64,000 nt of DNA from Frankiales bacterium (GTDB lineage Bacteria > Actinomycetota > Actinomycetes > S36-B12 > CAIYMF01): NCBI GenBank assembly GCA_016125335.1, contig WGLY01000017.1, positions 1-64,000 of the forward strand, in the 5' to 3' direction. A model generated the notes under the pieces. The model was given only the letters and a program-made list of their open reading frames with translations, was not told where the DNA came from and made no database searches. Below are positions 31,706-40,818 of this stretch, piece after piece; positions within the stretch are counted from its first letter, which is position 1; each line of letters begins with the position of its first letter. Both the position numbers and the translations under genes were made by a program.

Positions 31706-34700
31706 GTGTACCTCCCCGCGGCGCGCGAGCACCTCTATCTGCCTCCCCCCGAGTTCGACGCGCTGCTGCTGGAGGCGTGGCGGCTCCAGGACCTGGCCGT
31801 GGCGCCCGTGCCGGCACCCGCTCTGGCCACGGCTGCGGCCACGACAGCCGCGGCCACCGTCGCGCCGGCGGCGGCACCCGTGGGTCCGAGCCGCGGAGCA
31901 TGGCCGGCACCGCGGCCTGCGGTCCCGGCCACGACGCCGGCGGCCGGCTGGACGCAGCCGCGCACGACGACGGCCCCGGCCCCCACGCCGAGCCGCTTCT
32001 CCCGGTGGTGGGACCGGCTGACCGACGCCGTCGGCTCCGACCTCGCCGCGCACGGGCTCGCCTACATCGGCGTGCTGCTGCTGTTCGTCGGCGTCTTCGG
32101 CCTCGTCGCCTTCGCGTTCGGCGACGTGTCCGAGGGCGTGCGGCCGGTGGCCGAGCTCGGCATCGTGCGCGCACCGTTCGCGGCGTCGTGGATGCTGCTG
32201 CGCCGCGGCGCGGAGATCGCCGGGCGCGCGCTCGAGCTCGCGGGCGGCCTCCTGCTGCCCGTGATGCTCGCGACGTCGATGCTCGACGGCGTCGCCGTGC
32301 CGCCGGACCCGTCGGGGACGACGCTCGTGGTGGCGCTCACGGCCGAGGCCGCGCTCACCTCGCTCGGGTACTGGTGGTGGAGCCGCCGGCACCACGACTC
32401 CGCGCTGCGCTTCCTGGTCGCCCCGGTGGCCTGGCTCGCCGTCGGCTTCGCCGTCACCGGCGCGGGGCGGGAGATCCCGGCCGGCCGCGACGTCGCGTCC
32501 ATCACGGCCTGGCAGGTCGCGGCGATGTCGGCCGCGGTCGTCGTCACCCTGGCCTGGGCGCGGTGGCGCCCGTCGGCCGCGCTCTCCGGGCCGAGCATCA
32601 CCTCGAGCCGCGTGGGTGCCGTGGTGCTGGCACTGCTCGCGCTGCTCACCTGGGTGTCCGAGGGCTGGCCGACGGGCCCGGTGCTCGTCGCCGGGACGGC
32701 CCTGCTGCTCGTGCTCGAGCTGCTGCGCGGCCACGTGCCGCGGCTCGTCGTGGGCGTCGGCGCTCCGCTCTGGTGGGCCGTGACGTCGATGGCGCTGGTG
32801 ATCGCGCTCGGCTCGGACGCAGGCGGGATCGCCCTGGCCGCAACGGTTTCCGCGGCAGGCTTCCTGGTGCTGCTCGATCTCGTGGCCGTGCTCGGCGCGA
32901 CCTGGCTCGAGCTGACCCTGCCCGCCGTGGGCCTGGTCGTGGCGCTGTCGCTCTCCGGGGTGTCGGCCGGCTGGGCGCTCGTGGCTACCGCCGTGGTGGC
33001 CGGCTGGGCGCACGTGCGCCGCGTGATCGGCTGGATCCGCACCCGGGTGCCGCAGCCGGTGCGCGACCTCGCCGCGGTGATGTTCAGCGTGTGGGCGCTG
33101 GTCGAGGTCGCCGCCGTGACGACGGACGGGCCGCTGACGCTGCTGATCGGCACCGTGGCCGTCGTCGGCGCGCTGCTGCCGATCCGGGTCCCCGTCGTGC
33201 GGCGCGCGGTGTCCGCGTCGTCGGGTGACGGGTTCTGGCTCTACTGGTGGGACGCCGGCACCGTCGCGGCGTCGGCCGCCGCCCTGCTCGTCGCCACGGT
33301 CGGCCGGCCGGCGACGTCGACGGGCGAGTGGCTGCTCGTCGCGTCCGCGGCCCTGCTCACCGTGGGCGTGGTGATCGGACCGATCCCGGCGTCGTGGCGG
33401 GTGTGGCCGAGCAGCACGCTCGGCGCGCTCACCTGGCTGACCCTCGTCGCAGCCCTCGGCCTCGGCGACCTCACGCGCGACACGGTGCTGCTCGCCGCCT
33501 CGGCGCTCGGCGTCGTCGCGGCGCATCTCCGTCCCGCGCTCGTGGGGCGGTGGTCGTCCGCCTCCGCGGTGGCGGGGGCCGGCTACGTCGTGGCCCTGCT
33601 GGCGCTCGGCCTCACGCAGTCCGAGGTGCTCGGCGCGGTGGCGCTCGGGGTGCTGCTCGCGGAGTGGCTGCTGACCCTCGTGCTGGCCGAGGTGCGGTCC
33701 TCGCCGTTCGTCGACGACGCGGTGCGCCTCGCCGGCGGTGCCGCGCACTACCTCGCGCCGTCCCTCGTCGGGCTGCTCGTGCCGGTGACGGCCTTCGCCG
33801 CGCTCGACGCGGCGCAGGTCGCGACCGTGCCCTGGCTCGTCGGCGTGCTCCCGGTCGTGTCCGTGGCGTACGCCGCGTGCGCGTGGCTGCCGGCGTCGGC
33901 CGCGCTGCGCAGGACGCTGGCCTGGAGCGCGCTGCTCGCCGCGGTGCTGGGCGAGGCCGGTCTGGTGCTCCAGACCGAGGACCTCGGCCGGGCGCTGGGC
34001 CTGGCTGCCCTCGTGGCCGGCGTGCTGGTGCTGCCGCGCGCGCTTCGCTCGGTGGTCCATGTGTGGACCGCGTGGGTGGCCGTCCCGCCCGCTCTCGTGC
34101 TCGGGACGCGGGCGGCGTCGACCGGCTTCGCGGGCCTGGACACCGTGCTCCAGCTCGCCGCGTCGGCAGTGGTGATCGGCGGCGCGATGCTGGTGCTGGC
34201 CTACGGGACCGGCGCGCTGCTGGACCGCTGGACCCCGATGCTCGTGCCTGCCCGGCACTGGCTGTGGCCGCCCGCCGCCCTCGGCGGCGTGCAGCTGGCG
34301 CTGGGCACGCTGCTCGCGCTCGGGCTGGATGCGGAGCCGGCCGCCCGGCTGCTGCTCGCCTCCGGGCTCGTGGTCGCCCTGCGGGCGGCGCTGTCGCGCG
34401 CCTGGGCGCTGCTCGGCGTCGCGGTGCTGGTGCTCGGGGCGGCCGCGTGGGTCGCCTGGGAGTGGCTGGCCACTGCTCCGTGGGTGTGGCTGGGTGTCGC
34501 GGTCGCGCTGCTCGGCTGCGCGGAGGCTGCGGCCCGCGTCGTCGCCGACCGGCACTGGTGGGCCCGGGCCGACGTCGCGATGTTCTCCGCGGCGCACCTC
34601 GCGGCGCTGATCGCGCTGGGCACGGTCGCCGGCGGGACGCAGGCCGGTGAGGTGCTCGTGGCCACCGGCGTGCTGGCCCTCGCCGTGGCCGCCCGCCTGC

Positions 34701-36055
34701 GGGCTCGGACCGCCGCCCTGGCCGTCTACGGCACGCTCGGCACCGTCGCCGTGGTGGGGGGCGCGGGCCTGGTGGGGCCAGGCTGGCTCGCCCTCGCGCT
34801 CGCGGTGCTCGCCCTCGCACTCGGGGTGCTCGCGACCAGACCGCGGGCGCAGGTGGTGCGCGGCGAGCTCACCGCCGCCTCCGCGGCTGCGGCACTCGGG
34901 GCGTGGGCGTCGCTCCTGGTGTGGCTCGAGCTCGCGCCCGGCACCGCGGTCGACGTCACGGTGGGCGCGGCGGCCGTCGCGCTCGTGGTGGTCACCGCGC
35001 TGCTGCGACTCGGGGTGGGCACACGGCAGGACGCGCTGGTGCGCGGTGGGGCCGCGCTGGCCGCGCTGGTGCTCGCACCCGCCGTGCCCGCCCTCGTCGG
35101 GGCCACCTCGGAGCTCGCGCTGCTCTCGTGGTGGACCGTCGCGTCGCTCGCGGTCGCGGCGTGCTGCCTCGCCGTGGCGGCGACGGTGATCGGCTCGGCC
35201 GTCCTGCGCTACGGCACCGCGGCCCTGCTCGGTCTCGCCCTGGCGGAGGGGGTCGTCGTCGCCGGGGCCACTCCCGCGCAGCAGGTGATCGCCCTGGCGG
35301 TGGTGACGGCCGTGGCGTCGGTCGGGGTGCTGGTGCGCGACGCGCGGCTCGCCCCCTGGCGGCCGGTGCTCGTGACCGCGGGCGGCGCGTCCGCCGCGGC
35401 CGGGGTGCTCGTGGCCTTCGCGGCGCTGCCGGACTCCGCGCTCTTCGCGACCGCGTGGCTCGTGGCCGCGGCGTACCTGCTGGTGACCGGCACCGCGCTG
35501 CATGCCGTGGTGCTCCAGGCGTTCGCGCCGGTGACCGCCTGCGTCGCGTGGCTGTCGTGGGCGGCGGGCGCGCTCGACGGCAACCCGCAGTGGTTCGCCG
35601 TGCCCTCCGCGCTCGCACTGTTCGCCTCGCTCGGCCTCGTGCGCAGGGACCGGCGCTCGCGCGGCCTGCCGGCGTCCAACGCCGCCATGGTGCTGATGGA
35701 GACGATCGGCGTCGTGGTGCTGGTGGGGCCGTCGTTCGTGCAGACGTTCACGGACTCGATCGCCTACGCCGTGCTCGCCGCGGGCCTCGGCGTCGCTGTG
35801 GTGGTGTGGGGCGTGCTGACGCAGGTGCGGCGGCGGCTGCTCGGCGGCAGCGCGGTGGTGCTGCTCGCCCTGCTGCTGCTCGTGGCCGTGCCGCTGGCGC
35901 GGCTGCTGCCGGCGTGGAGCGGCGCGATGCTGTGGGTGGCGCTCGCCTGCGTGGGCCTGGTGGCCATCCTGGCCGCGACGCTGCTGGAGAAGGGCCGGGC
36001 GGTGGTGCGGCGCGGCCTCGGCCAGCTGCACGAGCTCACCAGCGAGTGGGAGTGA
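31706..36055 (+). CDS. Giant polytopic membrane protein (SCO7613 C-terminal domain-like)
   Basis: 1449 residues as read from the GTG at 31706, probably longer (see the DUF2510 extension). The N-terminal cytosolic part is Ala/Pro-rich, followed from about residue 115 by dozens of hydrophobic helices (for example AYIGVLLLFVGVFGLVAFAF) with almost no soluble loops. This matches the very large SCO7613-type membrane proteins of actinomycetes, often with an N-terminal DUF2510 or zinc ribbon. Role unknown. A 13-bp inverted repeat follows the stop. Confidence 0.72.
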   Translation: MYLPAAREHLYLPPPEFDALLLEAWRLQDLAVAPVPAPALATAAATTAAATVAPAAAPVGPSRGAWPAPRPAVPATTPAAGWTQPRTTTAPAPTPSRFSRWWDRLTDAVGSDLAAHGLAYIGVLLLFVGVFGLVAFAFGDVSEGVRPVAELGIVRAPFAASWMLLRRGAEIAGRALELAGGLLLPVMLATSMLDGVAVPPDPSGTTLVVALTAEAALTSLGYWWWSRRHHDSALRFLVAPVAWLAVGFAVTGAGREIPAGRDVASITAWQVAAMSAAVVVTLAWARWRPSAALSGPSITSSRVGAVVLALLALLTWVSEGWPTGPVLVAGTALLLVLELLRGHVPRLVVGVGAPLWWAVTSMALVIALGSDAGGIALAATVSAAGFLVLLDLVAVLGATWLELTLPAVGLVVALSLSGVSAGWALVATAVVAGWAHVRRVIGWIRTRVPQPVRDLAAVMFSVWALVEVAAVTTDGPLTLLIGTVAVVGALLPIRVPVVRRAVSASSGDGFWLYWWDAGTVAASAAALLVATVGRPATSTGEWLLVASAALLTVGVVIGPIPASWRVWPSSTLGALTWLTLVAALGLGDLTRDTVLLAASALGVVAAHLRPALVGRWSSASAVAGAGYVVALLALGLTQSEVLGAVALGVLLAEWLLTLVLAEVRSSPFVDDAVRLAGGAAHYLAPSLVGLLVPVTAFAALDAAQVATVPWLVGVLPVVSVAYAACAWLPASAALRRTLAWSALLAAVLGEAGLVLQTEDLGRALGLAALVAGVLVLPRALRSVVHVWTAWVAVPPALVLGTRAASTGFAGLDTVLQLAASAVVIGGAMLVLAYGTGALLDRWTPMLVPARHWLWPPAALGGVQLALGTLLALGLDAEPAARLLLASGLVVALRAALSRAWALLGVAVLVLGAAAWVAWEWLATAPWVWLGVAVALLGCAEAAARVVADRHWWARADVAMFSAAHLAALIALGTVAGGTQAGEVLVATGVLALAVAARLRARTAALAVYGTLGTVAVVGGAGLVGPGWLALALAVLALALGVLATRPRAQVVRGELTAASAAAALGAWASLLVWLELAPGTAVDVTVGAAAVALVVVTALLRLGVGTRQDALVRGGAALAALVLAPAVPALVGATSELALLSWWTVASLAVAACCLAVAATVIGSAVLRYGTAALLGLALAEGVVVAGATPAQQVIALAVVTAVASVGVLVRDARLAPWRPVLVTAGGASAAAGVLVAFAALPDSALFATAWLVAAAYLLVTGTALHAVVLQAFAPVTACVAWLSWAAGALDGNPQWFAVPSALALFASLGLVRRDRRSRGLPASNAAMVLMETIGVVVLVGPSFVQTFTDSIAYAVLAAGLGVAVVVWGVLTQVRRRLLGGSAVVLLALLLLVAVPLARLLPAWSGAMLWVALACVGLVAILAATLLEKGRAVVRRGLGQLHELTSEWE

Positions 36056-36080
36056 GCCCGTCGCTCGGGCTCCTTCCCGG

Positions 36081-36131
36081 GCCGGACGGCGGGACCATGG
36101 TGGGGGACCGGGTTCTCACCCGCCGTCCGGC
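36081..36131 (+). terminator. 13-bp inverted repeat before hsp20
   Basis: Perfect arms GCCGGACGGCGGG (36081-36093) and CCCGCCGTCCGGC (36119-36131), 25-base loop. It lies between the membrane protein stop and the Hsp20 ribosome binding site, so it may terminate the first gene or lie in the Hsp20 leader. It does not resemble the HAIR or CIRCE heat-shock operators. Confidence 0.5.
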
Positions 36132-36167
36132 GGGCGGTTGCGAGAGGAGAGGACAGGAGGGTCACCC

Positions 36168-36608
36168 ATGACGACTCTCGAGAAGTACGACCGGCTGGGC
36201 ATCGACGACCTGCTGCGGTCCACGTGGCCGTTCAGCGCGATCGCCCTGGACCTGCCGGTCCGCGACGTGCTCTCGATGCGCGTCGAGGAGTACACCGACG
36301 GCGACACGCTCGTCGTCAAGGCCGAGCTGCCCGGCGTCGACCCCGACGAGGACGTCGAGATCACCGTCGAGGGCGGGCTGCTCACCATCGAGGCCGAGCG
36401 CCGCGAGGAGAAGACCGAGGGCGAGCAGGGCAAGCCCGGCTACCGCAGCGAGTTCCGCTACGGGTCCATGCGCCGGGTGCTGCGCCTGCCCGACGGCGCG
36501 CAGGAGGACGCCGTGACGGCGACGTACGCCGACGGCATCCTCGAGGTGCGCGTGCCGGTCGGCGCCGCCGAGGCGGCACCGACGAGGATCCCGGTGGCCC
36601 GGGGCTGA
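36168..36608 (+). CDS. Hsp20 / alpha-crystallin small heat-shock protein
   Basis: ATP-independent holdase chaperone of 146 residues. ATG at 36168 preceded by CAGGAGGG. Alpha-crystallin domain from about 38 to 135: RVEEYTDGDTLVVKAELPGV, LTIEAERREE, FRYGSMRRVLRLPDGA and the C-terminal strand ADGILEVRVPV; the tail TRIPVA supplies the I-x-V anchor for oligomerisation. Followed by a strong 12-bp hairpin. Confidence 0.9.
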   Translation: MTTLEKYDRLGIDDLLRSTWPFSAIALDLPVRDVLSMRVEEYTDGDTLVVKAELPGVDPDEDVEITVEGGLLTIEAERREEKTEGEQGKPGYRSEFRYGSMRRVLRLPDGAQEDAVTATYADGILEVRVPVGAAEAAPTRIPVARG

Positions 36609-36620
36609 CCCGGGTCGCCC

Positions 36621-36649
36621 ACGGCCGGAGCCCCGTCGGCTCCGGCCGT
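36621..36649 (+). terminator. Terminator hairpin after hsp20
   Basis: Perfect 12-bp stem ACGGCCGGAGCC / GGCTCCGGCCGT with a 5-base loop, starting 12 bases after the hsp20 stop. A strong GC stem without T-tract, as expected in a high-GC actinomycete. Confidence 0.7.
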
Positions 36650-36655
36650 CCCGCA

Positions 36656-36712
36656 CGTTACTGCCGCAATGACCGGATCCGGCGCGATTCTCCGTGCTTT
36701 CGGGCAGTAACG
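36656..36712. repeat. Dispersed inverted repeat, family A copy 1
   Basis: Arms CGTTACTGCC (36656-36665) and GGCAGTAACG (36703-36712). The interior contains CGGATCCGG. The same outer arms occur at 44260-44316 and 62186-62258. It sits between the convergent hsp20 and lipoprotein genes. Confidence 0.75.
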
Positions 36713-36736
36713 ACGGGGCCTCGGGGGCGTGGGTCG

Positions 36737-37684
36737 TCAGGCCGCGGCGTGGCCCGGGCCCGTCGGACGGTTCTCGACGGCCGCGAGCAGCGTGTCGCGC
36801 TGGTGGCCGATGGTCTGCAGGTTGGCGTCGAGGTCGCGGGCCGTGGTGGGCGTCTCCGGGCCGGTGCGCAGGGCGACGTCGCGCTCGAGCGACTGCTGCA
36901 GCGCGGCCAGCGATCCGGACACCGTGCCGAGGTGCGTGGCGCGTGCGGTGTTCGGCGGGTTGGCGCCGAGCCGGTAGAGGTCGCTCTGCAGGTCGTCGAG
37001 GCGGCGCTTGCCGTCGAGCCACTGCCGGCCCACCTGGTCGGCCGGCAGGGTGCGGTCGGTCACCGAGGGCACGAGCGAGTCCATCACCCACCGCGCCTCG
37101 CTGAGGTCCGCGGCGAAGGCGGCGTCCCAGCGACGCCGCGGCACCATCAGCAGGAACCACCACAGGATCAGCGCGACGACGACCACCGCGGCGAGGATCC
37201 ACGGCCACCACACGGTGGACGTCTCGCCGCCGGTGCCGGCCTCGGGGCTGGCGGACGGCGACGCCGAGGTCGGCTCGACCGAGGGCGAGGCGGACGACGG
37301 TGAAGCGCTGGTGGGCGTCGGCGACTCGCTCGTGGGCGTCGGCGTCGGGGTCTCGCTGGTGGGCGTGGGGGTCGGCGTCTCGGTGGTGGGCGTGGGGGTC
37401 GGCGACGTCGGCGTGGGCGTGGGCGTCTCGGTGGAGGGCGTCGGTGTGGGCGTCTCGCTCGTGGGAGTCGGGGTCGGGGTCTCGGACGTCGGGGTCGCCG
37501 TGGGCGTCTCGCTGGTCGGCGTCGGCGAGGCCGGCTCGGACGTGCGCGACGGGAAGGTGGGGACCGACACCGACAGCGACGGTCGCGCCGTCGGCAGGCT
37601 GATCGAGCCGTCGCCGCAGCCGCTGAGACCGCCGAGGACGAGCACCGCGCAGCCCGCCACGAGCGCCGTGCGCACCGACCTCAT
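36737..37684 (-). CDS. Thr/Pro-repeat lipoprotein with membrane helix
   Basis: 315 residues, ATG at 37684 after GGGAGGGGCG. Signal peptide and lipobox (LGGLSGCGDG), then about 90 residues of near-tandem TPTPTSETPT repeats, a hydrophobic helix (WWPWILAAVVVVALILWW, about 165-185), and a C-terminal helical region of about 130 residues (RRRWDAAFAADLSEARW). A lipobox followed by a later membrane helix is unusual; the helix may place the C-terminal domain in the cytosol. Function unknown. Confidence 0.65.
   Translation of the reverse strand: MRSVRTALVAGCAVLVLGGLSGCGDGSISLPTARPSLSVSVPTFPSRTSEPASPTPTSETPTATPTSETPTPTPTSETPTPTPSTETPTPTPTSPTPTPTTETPTPTPTSETPTPTPTSESPTPTSASPSSASPSVEPTSASPSASPEAGTGGETSTVWWPWILAAVVVVALILWWFLLMVPRRRWDAAFAADLSEARWVMDSLVPSVTDRTLPADQVGRQWLDGKRRLDDLQSDLYRLGANPPNTARATHLGTVSGSLAALQQSLERDVALRTGPETPTTARDLDANLQTIGHQRDTLLAAVENRPTGPGHAAA
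37300..37520 (-). repeat. Degenerate tandem repeat coding for TPTPTSE units
   Basis: Within the lipoprotein gene, units built on the sequence GTGGGCGTCGG (as read on the plus strand) recur roughly every 24-36 bases and encode Thr/Pro/Ser/Glu units. Copy number is likely to vary between strains, as with other extracellular Thr/Pro stalks. Confidence 0.6.
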
Positions 37685-37863
37685 CGCCCCTCCCGGACCC
37701 TTGGACGCCGGCGTTCCCCACGCCTGCCGACCGACCGTAGCCGCGGGGGGCCACCCACTCGCGCCGAGCACCGAGGTGCGACACGACCGTGACCCGGTCG
37801 AGCCGCGCCGTTCGGCATCGGGGACCGGTTGCGTTGCGACGGCAGGCTGTTCCGGGCCGGCGC

Positions 37864-38304
37864 CTACGCGGTGTGGGTCTCCAGGAGGGTCTTCAGACCG
37901 GCGAGGTTCCTGCGGTACCCCGATCGCACGAGTGCCGGCATCACGGGTGTGAGGATCCGCAGGGCGCCCTTGAGCTTGATGTCGTCGGTGAGGACGACCA
38001 GAGTGCCGCCGTCCTGGCTCTCGAACCGGTAGAGGTTGTTGGTCCGCAAGGGGCCTTTGATCGGCCGGTAGCCGAACCTCGCCCCGGGCTCGAGGGCTGT
38101 CACCTCCACGTCGATGGCGATCTCGCGCCCGAGGAGCAGGCCGACCCCCCGCGCCTGCGACCCCACGCGCAGCGGGCCGTCGGTGAGCATGTGTCCTCTC
38201 ACCACGTCGCTGCGCCACTTCGGCCAGTCGTCCAGCGTGATGACCGCGTCGTACACGTCCTCCACGGGTCGGTCGATCCAGACACGAACCTCGATCGTCT
38301 TCAC
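37864..38304 (-). CDS. SRPBCC (START-like) family protein
   Basis: 146 residues from the GTG at 38304, with GGAGG 6 bases upstream. Helix-grip fold pattern: an N-terminal strand TIEVRVWIDRPVEDVYDAV, DDWPKWRSDV, LEPGARFGYRPI and a long C-terminal helix YRRNLAGLKTLLE. A ligand-binding cavity protein (polyketide cyclase/dehydrase-like). Another SRPBCC gene lies just upstream on the same strand; the two are clearly diverged. Confidence 0.78.
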   Translation of the reverse strand: MKTIEVRVWIDRPVEDVYDAVITLDDWPKWRSDVVRGHMLTDGPLRVGSQARGVGLLLGREIAIDVEVTALEPGARFGYRPIKGPLRTNNLYRFESQDGGTLVVLTDDIKLKGALRILTPVMPALVRSGYRRNLAGLKTLLETHTA

Positions 38305-38449
38305 TGCGTCCTCCGGTGGTCGGCGCCGAGCCCGGAAGGGGCGGTCGGCATGGATGCTGGATCGGCTCCTGGCGGGCGGCCTCCGGGAAGCGGCGACCGG
38401 CCGGGGCCGGTGTCCGCACTCCCCGCCGCGGCGCGGGCGCGACGGGGCG

Positions 38450-38944
38450 TCACGCGTCCGCGGACGCCGTGAGCGCTTCGAGGTTCTGCAGCGTCCTGGC
38501 CATCCCGGCACGGATGGCCGAGCCCCGCAGCGCGCGGTAGGGCAGCCGCGCCAAGACGCTGAGGGCACCGAGGCCGAGGTCTACCTCGACCCGTTCGGTG
38601 ACCAGCGTTCCCTCGTCGTGCGGCGTCATCTCGTACCACCACTGAACACGGCTCCCACGCGGGGCGTCCGGTGCGACCGAGGTCCACGAGATCACGTGCG
38701 GCGGGTCGTACTCGACGACGGTCGACACGGCGGTGAACCGCTGCCACCTCCGGGCGATCCGGATCTCCTCGTCCGCCTCGAAGCGGGACCCGACGCCGAC
38801 GACGCGATCGCCGAGCAGCCGGACGGTCTTGACCTCGCCGCTGCCGGCCAGGCGCGGGTGCTGTGCGAGGTCGCCGACGACGTCGAAGACCGCCTTCGCT
38901 GCCGCCGGGACGACCCGCTGCTGCATGTGCTGGTAGATGAGCAT
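38450..38944 (-). CDS. SRPBCC family protein
   Basis: 164 residues, ATG at 38944 with AAGGAG upstream. Fold features: VVPAAAKAVFDVVGDLAQHP, GSRFEADEEIRIARRW, DPPHVISWTSV, and the C-terminal helix MARTLQNLEALTA. Divergent from the HD-GYP/LuxR regulator; the palindrome CCAGGGGGAGTTCTCCCC lies in the shared promoter region 80 bp upstream, so it may be a target of that regulator. Confidence 0.77.
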   Translation of the reverse strand: MLIYQHMQQRVVPAAAKAVFDVVGDLAQHPRLAGSGEVKTVRLLGDRVVGVGSRFEADEEIRIARRWQRFTAVSTVVEYDPPHVISWTSVAPDAPRGSRVQWWYEMTPHDEGTLVTERVEVDLGLGALSVLARLPYRALRGSAIRAGMARTLQNLEALTASADA

Positions 38945-39023
38945 CGTCGACTCCTTGCCGAGTGGGTGGAGACGAGCTGGTCAACTGTCCCTCGTCGACC
39001 TTGGCGCCGGCCGTCGTCGGCCA

Positions 39024-39041
39024 CCAGGGGGAGTTCTCCCC
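39024..39041. promoter_or_regulatory. Palindromic box CCAGGGGGAGTTCTCCCC (copy 1)
   Basis: 18 bases containing the near-palindrome GGGGAGTTCTCCCC, located in the divergent promoter between the SRPBCC gene and the HD-GYP/LuxR gene. An identical 18-mer in inverse orientation lies at 40739-40756, before the NTF2-like gene. Probable operator of the encoded LuxR-type regulator. Confidence 0.65.
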
Positions 39042-39161
39042 CCCCGCCCCCGATCCCTGGGCCGGCCCCGGTAGCCCGTGACGGCGACACGGTGCGAACC
39101 TGCGGGAGATCGGCGCAGCTGGGCCCGGCTCAGCGACCGTTCACGCCGCTAGGGTGTGCGC

Positions 39162-40739
39162 GTGAGCGAAGGTCGGTCAGACCCTGCCGAGGTACCGACC
39201 GTCTCCTGGCCCGAACTGATGGCAGCGATGTCCCTTGCCTGCGACACCGCAATGGCTCTGCCGCTCGAGACCGGACTCGCGATCTGCCTCGCGGCGATGC
39301 GGCTGGCCCGGTCGGCGGGGCTCGACGACGGCGAGCTGTCCCGGACGTACGCGGTCTCACTGCTCGAGCACATCGGTTGCACGGCCTCGTCGTCGGACAA
39401 CGCCGCCGTGATGGGTGACGAGCTCGTCCTGCGGGAGCACACCCCGCTCCTGGACCTCACCGACCCGCGAGCCATGGTGCGCTTCATGTTCGCTCACACC
39501 GCCAGGGTCAGCACCCTGCCGGGGCGGCCGATGGCGATGGCACGGATGGTGGTGGGAGCCGGACGGATCGCGGCGAACTCCGAGGAGGTGTGCGAGGCCG
39601 GCCGGATGCTCGGCGCGCGATGCGGCTACGACCCGCAGTGCCTGGCCGACCTCGAGGCGGTCTACGAGCGCTGGGACGGGTCGGGGACGCCGGGCAGGTT
39701 GGCGGGCGACCAGATCCCCGTACCGGTGCAGGTGGCCCAGGTGGCCACTCTGACTGTGAACGCCGAGCGGATGCTCGGCGCCCAGGCGGCTGTGGAGCTG
39801 GTACGGGCCCGCCGTGGCCGGGCCCTGTCGCCGGCGATCGTCGACGTGCTGCTCGACAATCTGGACGAGATCCTGCGTCCGCTGTCGGCGACCGAGTCGC
39901 TGTGGGAGGCCGTCCTGGCCGCCGACCCGGTGCCCGCCGCGACCCCCGCCCCGGCCGACATCGACAGCGCCTTGGCCGCGATGGCCGACTTCGCCGACCT
40001 CCACGCGTCCAGCCTGGTCGGGCACTCGAGCGGCGTGGCCCGCCTCGCAGGCGCCGCCGCCGAGGCGTACGGCTTGCCCGCCGCCGAGGTCGACCTGGTG
40101 CGCAGGTCCGGGTACGTGCACGACCTCGGGCGGGTGGCGGTGTCCGCGGGGGTCTGGAACAGCGCGAAGCCGCTCACCGCGGAGCAGCGGGAGCAGGTGC
40201 GTATGCACCCGTACTACACCCAACGGGTGCTGGGGCGTTCGCCGTACCTGCGCTCGCTGAGCGAGGTCGCTTCCTGCCACCACGAGCGGCTGGACGGCAG
40301 CGGCTACTTCCGCGGCGCCACCGGTCAGGCCCTGGGTGCGCCCGCCAGGATCCTTGCTGCCGCCGACGCCTACCACACCAAGATCGAGGACCGACCGCAC
40401 CGGGCAGCGCTCGCCCCGCAGGACGCGGCGGCCCACCTCAGGGCCGAGGCCGACGGAGGGCGGCTCGACCGGCTCGCGGTCGACGCCGTGCTGGCAGCAG
40501 TCGGCTCGACACGCCCAGGCGCCGACTCCCGTCTCACCGCACGGGAGCTCGAGATCCTGGTCGCCGCCGCACGAGGCGGGTCGATGCGCCAGCTCGCCAA
40601 GCAGCTCGGCATCGCGCCGAAGACCGTCGACGGGCACCTCCAGAGGATCTATCCCAAGATCGGAGTCTCGACCCGCACCGGGGCCACGCTGTTCGCACTC
40701 GAGCACGGCTTGCTGCAGCCCTCGGCCGTCTCCGGGTAG
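39162..40739 (+). CDS. HD-GYP domain regulator with C-terminal LuxR helix-turn-helix
   Basis: 525 residues from GTG at 39162 (another GTG lies 6 bases earlier). The N-terminal half resembles a degenerate HD-GYP domain (YERWDGSGTPGRLAGDQIPVPVQVAQVA, without the HD pair). The second HD-GYP (about 265-435) keeps HSSGVARL, YVHDLGR and HHERLDGSGYFRG. The C-terminal 65 residues are LuxR-type (LTARELEILVAAARGGS, LGIAPKTVDGHLQRI). It probably senses or hydrolyses a small ligand, perhaps a cyclic nucleotide, and binds DNA. Flanked by two copies of the same palindrome. Confidence 0.82.
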   Translation: MSEGRSDPAEVPTVSWPELMAAMSLACDTAMALPLETGLAICLAAMRLARSAGLDDGELSRTYAVSLLEHIGCTASSSDNAAVMGDELVLREHTPLLDLTDPRAMVRFMFAHTARVSTLPGRPMAMARMVVGAGRIAANSEEVCEAGRMLGARCGYDPQCLADLEAVYERWDGSGTPGRLAGDQIPVPVQVAQVATLTVNAERMLGAQAAVELVRARRGRALSPAIVDVLLDNLDEILRPLSATESLWEAVLAADPVPAATPAPADIDSALAAMADFADLHASSLVGHSSGVARLAGAAAEAYGLPAAEVDLVRRSGYVHDLGRVAVSAGVWNSAKPLTAEQREQVRMHPYYTQRVLGRSPYLRSLSEVASCHHERLDGSGYFRGATGQALGAPARILAAADAYHTKIEDRPHRAALAPQDAAAHLRAEADGGRLDRLAVDAVLAAVGSTRPGADSRLTARELEILVAAARGGSMRQLAKQLGIAPKTVDGHLQRIYPKIGVSTRTGATLFALEHGLLQPSAVSG

Positions 40740-40756
40740 GGGAGAACTCCCCCTGG
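40739..40756. promoter_or_regulatory. Palindromic box GGGGAGAACTCCCCCTGG (copy 2)
   Basis: Reverse complement of the 18-mer at 39024-39041. It begins on the last base of the HD-GYP/LuxR stop codon and lies 62 bp upstream of the NTF2-like start, the expected position for a regulator binding site. Confidence 0.65.
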
Positions 40757-40818
40757 AGCCGTGGCGGGGGTCGACCAACACTCAGATCCGTCAGCCCCGA
40801 CGAACTGAGGAGAACCCG

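Noticed and set aside
31457-36031. 1524-residue open frame on the minus strand
   Set aside because: Antisense shadow of the high-GC membrane protein gene; the translation is Arg/His/Pro/Gln-rich without motifs and the plus strand has real hydrophobic helices.
37300-37520. Repeated units that could suggest a CRISPR or minisatellite array
   Set aside because: Units are of varying length and encode TPTPTSE linkers in a lipoprotein; no spacers.
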